Assembly: GCA_014534295.1 (NCBI GenBank) | Contig: JACVRU010000007.1 | Location: forward strand, 1 to 25,089 | DNA length: 25,089 nt | DNA from: Thermoleophilia bacterium | GTDB lineage: Bacteria > Actinomycetota > Thermoleophilia > Gaiellales > Gaiellaceae | Reading direction: 5' to 3' | Shown: piece after piece, positions 20,709 to 25,089 of the stretch | How positions within the stretch are numbered: the first letter of the stretch is position 1 | Layout: each line of letters starts with the position of its first letter | Position numbers and translations under genes: made by a program | The notes under the pieces: generated by a model | Seen by the model: the letters and a program-made list of their open reading frames with translations, nothing else | Told to the model about the DNA's origin: nothing | Databases searched by the model: none

Positions 20709-22692
20709 CGAGGTCGTCCTCGTCGAGAACCGGCACGCCGGCCTTCCGCGCCTTCTCCAGCTTCGAGCCCGGGCTCTCGCCGACGATCAGCCCGGTCGTC
20801 TTCGTCGAGACCGAGTCGCCGACCCTGGCGCCGCGCTCCTCGAGCGCCCGCTTCGCCTCCTCGCGCGAGAAGCGCTCGAGCGTGCCGGTTATCACGTACG
20901 TGTGGCCCGTGAGCGGGCCTTCGACCGGCTTCTCCTCCTCCGACAGCTCGACGCTGAGGCCGAGCTCGCGGAGCTCCTGGACGAGCGCCCGGTTCTGCTC
21001 CTCCGAGAACCAGTTCGCGATCGACTCGGCGCGGTCGGGCCCGATCCCCTCGACCTCCTGGATCTCCTCCTGGCTCGCGCCGAGCAGCCGGCCGACGGTC
21101 CCGAAGTGCAGGGCGAGGTTGCGCGCCGTCACCCAGCCGACGTCGGGGATGTTGAGCCCGAACAGGACCCGCGAGAACGGCTGCTCCTTCGAGCGCTCGA
21201 TCGCCTCGACGGCATTGCGGGCCGAGACCTCCCCGTAGCCCTCGAGCTCGACGAGCCGCTCCGCGGTGAGGCGATAGAGGTCAGGCATCGAGCGGAGCAG
21301 CCCCCCCTCCCAAAGGCGCCGGACGAACTGCTCGCCGACGCCCTCGATGTCCATCGCCGCCGTCACCCAGTTGATCAGCGTCTCGAGCCCGCGCGACGGG
21401 CAGGCCCGGTTCGGGCAGCGGTGCATGACCTCGCCTTCCGGCTTGACGACCTCCACGCCGCAGAGTGGGCAGCGCTCGGGCATGCGGAACGGCTTCGTCC
21501 CGCGGAGGTGCCTGCCGGCAGGCCCGACGATCTGCGGGATCACGTCGCCGGCCCGCTGGACGATCACCAGGTCTCCCTCGCGGATCTGCTTGCGGTTGAT
21601 GTCCTCCTCGTTGTGGAGGGTTGCGCGGGAGACGGTCACGCCGCCGACCTCGACCGGCTCGAGGATTGCCCACGGGTTGAGCGCGCCGGTGCGTCCGACG
21701 CGGATCGCGATCTTGAGCAGCTTCGTCTGCGCGGTCATCGGGGCCCACTTGAAGGCGCGCGCGAAGCGCGGGCGGTTGTGGAGCGAGCCGAGGCGCCGCT
21801 GCTGGTCGAGGGAGTCCACCTTGATCACGATCCCGTCGATCTCGTAGTCGAGCTCGGCTCGGCGCGTCTCCCAGGCGCGGCACGCGAGCGCGACCTCCTC
21901 GATCGTGTCGAGGCGCTCGGCGTACGGATTCGTCCGGAAGCCGCGCTCGCGCAGCCACTGGAGCAGCTCGAACTGGCTCTCGAAGCCGACGCCGTCCGCG
22001 TGGCCGGTGCCGTAGACCCAGATCGACAGCGGTCGGTCGGCCGTGATCGCCGGGTTCTTCTGGCGGACCGAGCCGGCGGCGGCGTTGCGCGGGTTCGGAG
22101 CCAGCTTCTGGTTCGTTCCGGCAAGGCGCTCGTTCAGGGCGCGGAAGCCGGAGAGCGGCAGGTAGACCTCCCCGCGAACCTCGAGCACCGGCGGCGAGTC
22201 GTCGCCGAGCATCCGCAGCGGGATCGCGCGGACCGTGCGCAGGTTCGGCGTCACGTCCTCGCCTTGCACGCTGTCGCCGCGCGTCGCGCCCCGGACGAAG
22301 AGCCCGTTCTCGTACGTGAGATTCACCGCGAGGCCGTCGATCTTCGGCTCGATCACGTAGCGCACCGGCTCGTCGGTGCCGAGCCGCTTGCGAACGTCCT
22401 CTGCCCACTTGAAGAGGGCCTCGTCGGTGCTCACCTTCTCCAACGAGCCCATCTGCTCGAGATGCCGGACCTTCACGAACTTGTCCGAGGGCGGCGCCCC
22501 GACCCGCTGAGTGGGCGACTCCGAGGTGACGAGCTCGGGGTGGTTTTGCTCGAGCTGGACGAGCTCGTCGTAGAGCCGGTCGTATTCGGCGTCGGAGACC
22601 GAGGGCGAGTCGAGGACGTGGTACTCGTAGAGGTAGCGACCGAGGAGCGAGCGCAGCTCGGTGGCGCGCTGCGGGTGCTCAGAGCGCGGCAA
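20692..22692 (-). CDS. ligA: NAD-dependent DNA ligase LigA
   Basis: A 666-aa essential replicative ligase. Domain Ia binds NAD (LYEYHVLDSPSVSDAEYDRL near 21-40). The adenylated Lys117 lies in YVIEPKIDGLAVNL. NPRNAAAGSVRQ, ELDYEIDGIVIKVDS and GRTGALNPWAILEPVEVGG are all family hallmarks. The OB fold and a four-Cys zinc finger follow (CPLC then CPNRACPS), then helix-hairpin-helix motifs (GYGEVSARNAVEAIE, EVEGIGPDRAESIANW) and a C-terminal BRCT domain from about 590 (PLTGHTYVITGTLERFSREE). Length matches the family. The start is a TTG at 22690-22692, inside the last codons of the HAD gene, and no better start lies between it and the first conserved block. It is the third gene of a HIT-HAD-ligA run. 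Confidence 0.98.
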   Translation of the reverse strand: MPRSEHPQRATELRSLLGRYLYEYHVLDSPSVSDAEYDRLYDELVQLEQNHPELVTSESPTQRVGAPPSDKFVKVRHLEQMGSLEKVSTDEALFKWAEDVRKRLGTDEPVRYVIEPKIDGLAVNLTYENGLFVRGATRGDSVQGEDVTPNLRTVRAIPLRMLGDDSPPVLEVRGEVYLPLSGFRALNERLAGTNQKLAPNPRNAAAGSVRQKNPAITADRPLSIWVYGTGHADGVGFESQFELLQWLRERGFRTNPYAERLDTIEEVALACRAWETRRAELDYEIDGIVIKVDSLDQQRRLGSLHNRPRFARAFKWAPMTAQTKLLKIAIRVGRTGALNPWAILEPVEVGGVTVSRATLHNEEDINRKQIREGDLVIVQRAGDVIPQIVGPAGRHLRGTKPFRMPERCPLCGVEVVKPEGEVMHRCPNRACPSRGLETLINWVTAAMDIEGVGEQFVRRLWEGGLLRSMPDLYRLTAERLVELEGYGEVSARNAVEAIERSKEQPFSRVLFGLNIPDVGWVTARNLALHFGTVGRLLGASQEEIQEVEGIGPDRAESIANWFSEEQNRALVQELRELGLSVELSEEEKPVEGPLTGHTYVITGTLERFSREEAKRALEERGARVGDSVSTKTTGLIVGESPGSKLEKARKAGVPVLDEDDLVRLLG

Positions 22693-23317
22693 GGAGCTCC
22701 TCCGCCGTGTGCACGAGGGCGTCCGGCTCCTCCTGCGCCAGCCGCTCCTCGTCGTGGATGCGTCCCCACGTGACCGCGACCGCGTGGACGCCCGCCGCCT
22801 TGGCGGCCTGCACGTCGAACGGCGAGTCGCCGACGTAGGCGGCCGTCGCCGGGTCGGCGCCGAGGCGGTCGAGCGCGAGCAGGATCGGGTCCGGCTGCGG
22901 CTTGTGGCGCTCGGTCTCGTCGGAGCCTACCACGGTGTCGAAGAACTCCTCCAGGCCGGCGATGACCTCGAAGGCGAGACGCACGGTGGCGAGGCGCTTC
23001 GCGGTCACGATCCCGAGCGTCGCCCCCAGCCGCCGCAGCTCCGGCAGGACGTCGAGGATCCCGTCGCAGGCCTGGAGCTCGGCGTGCAGCGGCTCGTTGT
23101 GCTCCCGGTACACGCGCACGAGCTCGTCCACGCGCTCGGGGTCGAGCGCACGCATCTGGGCGACGAGCCCCGGACCGCCGACGGCCGCCATCAGGTCCTC
23201 GTCGGGGATGCTCCGCTCGAGCACCGTCTCGGCGGCGTGCCGCATGGAGGCGAGGATGATCGCGCCCGAGTCGATCAGCGTGCCGTCGAGGTCGAAGAGG
23301 ACGGTTCGGAGCCGCAC
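22679..23317 (-). CDS. HAD-family phosphatase, phosphoglycolate phosphatase-like
   Basis: A 212-aa HAD phosphatase. Motif I is VLFDLDGTLIDSG (Asp8, Asp10), motif II is LGIVTAKRL, motif III holds the Lys of ETERHKPQPDPIL, and motif IV is AAYVGDSPFDVQAAKAAG. A C1-type helical cap lies between motifs I and II (residues about 18-85). This arrangement, and the DGTLIDSG and HKPxPDP motifs, place it in the Gph/PpaX branch. Those enzymes hydrolyse 2-phosphoglycolate or pyrophosphate, and the substrate is not decided here. The start is GTG at 23315-23317. It ends inside the first codons of ligA (14-nt overlap) and begins 10 nt after the HIT gene stop, so the three are likely one transcript. Confidence 0.93.
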   Translation of the reverse strand: MRLRTVLFDLDGTLIDSGAIILASMRHAAETVLERSIPDEDLMAAVGGPGLVAQMRALDPERVDELVRVYREHNEPLHAELQACDGILDVLPELRRLGATLGIVTAKRLATVRLAFEVIAGLEEFFDTVVGSDETERHKPQPDPILLALDRLGADPATAAYVGDSPFDVQAAKAAGVHAVAVTWGRIHDEERLAQEEPDALVHTAEELLAAL

Positions 23318-23327
23318 GGCCTCGATG

Positions 23328-23816
23328 CTAGCCAGCCCGCAGCGCCTGACGGATCCGCTCCGCGAGCTCGTCCCGCTCGGCGGGAGTCAGGTCGATCACG
23401 CCGTCGTCCCACGACAACGCCGCCAGCTGCTGGCGCTCGAACGGAACGCCCGGCGGCAGCGGAGCGAGGTGCCAGTGGACGTGGCGGTTGCCCTGCTGCG
23501 AGCCGAGACTGAGCACATACAGACGCTCGGTCGGCACGGCCCGCCTGACCGCCTCGCCGACCCGGTGGACGACGCGCTGGAGCGCCGCGTACTCGTCCTC
23601 GGAGAAGTCGCCCGTGACCTGCTCGCGATGCTCGCGCGGGGCGACGATCACGTAGCCGTGGAGTGTCGGGAAGCGGTTGAGAAAGGCGATCGCCAGGTCG
23701 TCCTCGTACACGAGGGCGTGGCGCGCGTCCCGGCCGGACGCCACCTCGCAGAGGTAGCAGGCACGGCGGGACCGCTCGAGGTACTCCTCCAGGGCCGGGG
23801 CCGGGATCCTGCGCAT
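23328..23816 (-). CDS. HIT-family nucleotide hydrolase/transferase
   Basis: A 162-aa histidine-triad protein. The defining motif HVHWHLAPLP is at residues 112-121, where His114 acts as nucleophile by family analogy. An N-terminal CYLC (Cys20/23) resembles the zinc-binding start of many HIT proteins. ALVYEDDLAIAFLNRFPTLH and GYVIVAPREHREQ are typical. HIT enzymes hydrolyse adenosine phosphoramidates or diadenosine polyphosphates, or transfer nucleotides. The actinobacterial AP4A-phosphorylase-like branch has this size. The ATG at 23814-23816 is preceded by AGGAGGG, a strong ribosome site. It is divergent from the DUF3467 gene across only 21 bp. It is first in the HIT-HAD-ligA run. Confidence 0.94.
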   Translation of the reverse strand: MRRIPAPALEEYLERSRRACYLCEVASGRDARHALVYEDDLAIAFLNRFPTLHGYVIVAPREHREQVTGDFSEDEYAALQRVVHRVGEAVRRAVPTERLYVLSLGSQQGNRHVHWHLAPLPPGVPFERQQLAALSWDDGVIDLTPAERDELAERIRQALRAG

Positions 23817-23823
23817 ACCCTCC

Positions 23824-23829
23824 TATACC
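23824..23829 (+). promoter_or_regulatory. -10 box of a leaderless DUF3467-GNAT transcript
   Basis: TATACC lies 8 nt before the GTG of the DUF3467 gene, with no purine-rich ribosome site in between. Transcription would therefore start at about the start codon. The complementary strand reads GGTATA directly beside the ribosome site of the HIT gene, so the same AT island may serve both directions. A convincing -35 was not found. Confidence 0.45.
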
Positions 23830-23837
23830 ATCGCCCC

Positions 23838-24149
23838 GTGGACGAGAGCGAGGCCCAGCAGCCCGAGTTCCAGGTCGTCGTCCGCGAGGGCGACGAGGCG
23901 GGGGTCTATTCGAACTTCCTCGGGGTCTGGCACTCCCCCTACGAGTTCACGCTCGACTTCTGCGTCACGCAACCGCCGCAGCCCTCGGAGGAGGACCCGA
24001 CGCGGACGGTGATGCCCTGCCTCGTCGTCTCGAGGATCAAGATCCCGGCGACGCTGATCTTCGACGTCGTCCGCGCGCTGAACGAGAACATGACCCGCTA
24101 CGAGGAAACCTTCGGCGAGATCAGGCGGCCCGGCACGGACGAAACGTGA
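23838..24149 (+). CDS. DUF3467 family protein
   Basis: A 103-aa small cytosolic protein. The pattern VYSNFLGVWHSPYEFTLDFCV, then PCLVVSRIKIPATLIFDVVR and ALNENMTRYEETFGEI, is that of DUF3467, a widespread family of about 100 aa. Its function is not established to my knowledge. The start is GTG at 23838-23840, placed by the -10 box just upstream. The in-frame region upstream of it is only the antisense of the HIT gene. The stop overlaps the GNAT gene start (GTGA at 24146-24149), so the two proteins are probably made together. No Cys cluster or membrane segment is visible. Confidence 0.85.
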   Translation: MDESEAQQPEFQVVVREGDEAGVYSNFLGVWHSPYEFTLDFCVTQPPQPSEEDPTRTVMPCLVVSRIKIPATLIFDVVRALNENMTRYEETFGEIRRPGTDET

Positions 24150-24424
24150 CCGAGGTCCGCCACAACCCGGACGAGCAGCGCTACGAGCTCTTCCTGGCCG
24201 AACGGCGGGTGGGGTTCCTCGACTACCGCCCCCAGGGCGAGGCGTGGGCCTTCGTGCACACCGAAGTCGAGCCGGAGCTGCGAGGCAGAGGTCTCGGTTC
24301 GCGGCTGGTCGCCGGCGCGCTCGACGACGTCCGCGGGCGCGGCGGGCACGTCGTCCCGCTCTGCTGGTTCGTCGCAGCGTTCATCGGGGACAACCCCGAC
24401 TACGCCGAACTCGTCGCGGCCTAG
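24146..24424 (+). CDS. Short GNAT-family N-acetyltransferase (YidJ/GCN5-like)
   Basis: A 92-aa compact acetyltransferase. FVHTEVEPELRGRGLGSRLV carries the acetyl-CoA pyrophosphate loop (R/Q-x-x-G-x-G/A form, here RGRGLG) and ends in a helix, as in motif A. The C-terminal VVPLCWFVAAFIGDNPDYAELV is the hallmark of the small GCN5-related group, which has a Cys next to the active site (PLCWF) and Asn-Pro-Asp/Glu-Tyr near the end. These proteins are half the size of usual GNAT enzymes. The GTG start overlaps the DUF3467 stop by 4 nt. Its stop shares a CTAG with the convergent truA. The substrate is unknown. Confidence 0.9.
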   Translation: MTEVRHNPDEQRYELFLAERRVGFLDYRPQGEAWAFVHTEVEPELRGRGLGSRLVAGALDDVRGRGGHVVPLCWFVAAFIGDNPDYAELVAA

Positions 24425-25089
24425 TAGTCGACGCGCTCGAGGTAGAGGCCCCACGGCGGCGCCGTAGTGCCCGCCTCCTCGCGCGGCCGGCCCTCGAGCA
24501 ACCGCGCGACCTTGTCCGGCGGCTGTTCGAGCATCGTCCCGACGAGCGTCCGGACCATGTGGCGCAGGAAGCTGTCGGCCGTGAGCTCGAGCTCGAGCGC
24601 GTCGCCGCGACGGTGCCAGGCGGCGGCTTCGACGACGCGGACGAAGACCTCGTGCTCCGTCTCGGTGGGCGTGAAGGCCCGGAAGTCGTGCTCGCCGAGC
24701 AGCAGTTCGGCCGAGGCGGCGAGCGACGTCTCGTCCAGCCGGCGCGGGATCCACCAGCTTCGTCTCGTCTCGAACGGCGAGGGCGTCGGGCGCCTGAAGA
24801 TGCGGTAGCGATACGAGCGGGCCCGGGCCGAGTGCCGGGCGTGGAAGCCGTCGGGCGCCTCTGCCGCCGCGGTCACCGAGATGTCGCCCGGGAGCAGGGC
24901 GTTGAGCGCCCCCGCGGCCCGCTCGGCCGGAGGGCCGCCGTCCACGTCGACGCTGGCGACGTTCGCGAGCGCATGCACGCCCGCGTCCGTGCGGCCGGCG
25001 ACGGCGAGGCCGCCCCAGCTCGGGAACAGCCGCTCGAGCGCCGCCCGCAGCTCGCCCTCGACCGTCCGTTGGCCCGGCTGGGCGGCCCA
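24421..25089 (-). CDS. truA: tRNA pseudouridine(38-40) synthase TruA, C-terminal part (start outside window)
   Basis: About 222 codons of TruA, which converts uridines 38-40 of the tRNA anticodon arm to pseudouridine. The catalytic Asp is in VAGRTDAGVHAL, near the window edge. SYRYRIFRRPTPSPFE and the FRAFTPTETEHE segment follow. Later, DSFLRHMVRTLVGTMLEQPP is the conserved RNA-contacting stretch, and APPWGLYLERVDY is the family C-terminus. An ATG at 24976-24978 is internal, because conserved sequence (AQPGQRTVEGEL, ALERLFP) continues to the window edge. It is convergent with the GNAT gene, and both stops share one CTAG. Confidence 0.95.
   Translation of the reverse strand, partial: WAAQPGQRTVEGELRAALERLFPSWGGLAVAGRTDAGVHALANVASVDVDGGPPAERAAGALNALLPGDISVTAAAEAPDGFHARHSARARSYRYRIFRRPTPSPFETRRSWWIPRRLDETSLAASAELLLGEHDFRAFTPTETEHEVFVRVVEAAAWHRRGDALELELTADSFLRHMVRTLVGTMLEQPPDKVARLLEGRPREEAGTTAPPWGLYLERVDY

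Noticed and set aside
20902..22773. A 623-codon plus-strand frame opposite ligA.
   Set aside because: Antisense of the conserved ligase domains, with a simple Arg/Asp/Leu composition.

Overview
The window is high-GC DNA, clearly above 65% G+C by eye. Genes are packed tightly on both strands, with many GTG/TTG starts, frequent 1-4 nt start/stop overlaps, and several -10 boxes so close to the start codon that leaderless mRNAs are likely. Together with a bacterial Ku, an NAD-dependent ligase and RipA-like cell-wall hydrolases, this suggests an actinobacterium, perhaps a deep-branching one of the Thermoleophilia (Gaiella/Solirubrobacter) type. The lineage is inference. I see no insertion sequence, phage gene or CRISPR; the region reads as ordinary chromosome.

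Region 1 (1-3527, minus strand) is one tightly spaced operon read right to left: an AS3MT/ArsM-like methyltransferase, a DsrE-family protein with two CxxC pairs, a DUF2182 membrane protein, a Cys-rich DUF1326 protein, two paralogous cupins and a class III nucleotide cyclase that runs off the window. The methyltransferase is the main discovery. Its frame is interrupted by one TGA at 2925-2927, exactly where the family has a conserved Cys. The frame then continues for 61 family-like codons to a stop 1 nt before dsrE. A perfect 9-bp hairpin with a small G-containing loop starts 7 nt after the TGA. I read this as selenocysteine with a bacterial SECIS element. A LysR regulator is divergent from the operon.

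Region 2 (3598-11108): LysR, a small exported protein, a TetR regulator divergent from a CaiB/AMACR-type enzyme, and a beta-propeller/lysyl-oxidase fusion. A minus-strand operon follows: flavin reductase, PrmC-like methyltransferase, nitrilase-family amidase and HAD hydrolase.

Region 3 (11109-14311): tRNA-Pro(CGG), a short SSB lacking the acidic tail, a DUF4260 membrane protein and an alpha/beta hydrolase. A 56-aa protein lies behind what looks like a transcription attenuator with two tiny upstream ORFs. Ku is convergent with it.

Region 4 (14380-20708): acyl-CoA synthetase, then two divergent cell-wall proteins that share a coiled-coil stalk but carry different catalytic heads (NlpC/P60 versus 3D). 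Next come an orphan NarL-type response regulator, a small coiled-coil protein and a DacB-type carboxypeptidase.

Region 5 (20692-25089): a minus-strand run of HIT protein, HAD phosphatase and NAD-dependent DNA ligase; a DUF3467/GNAT pair on the plus strand; and the 3' part of truA. No gene-free stretch exceeds 300 bases.
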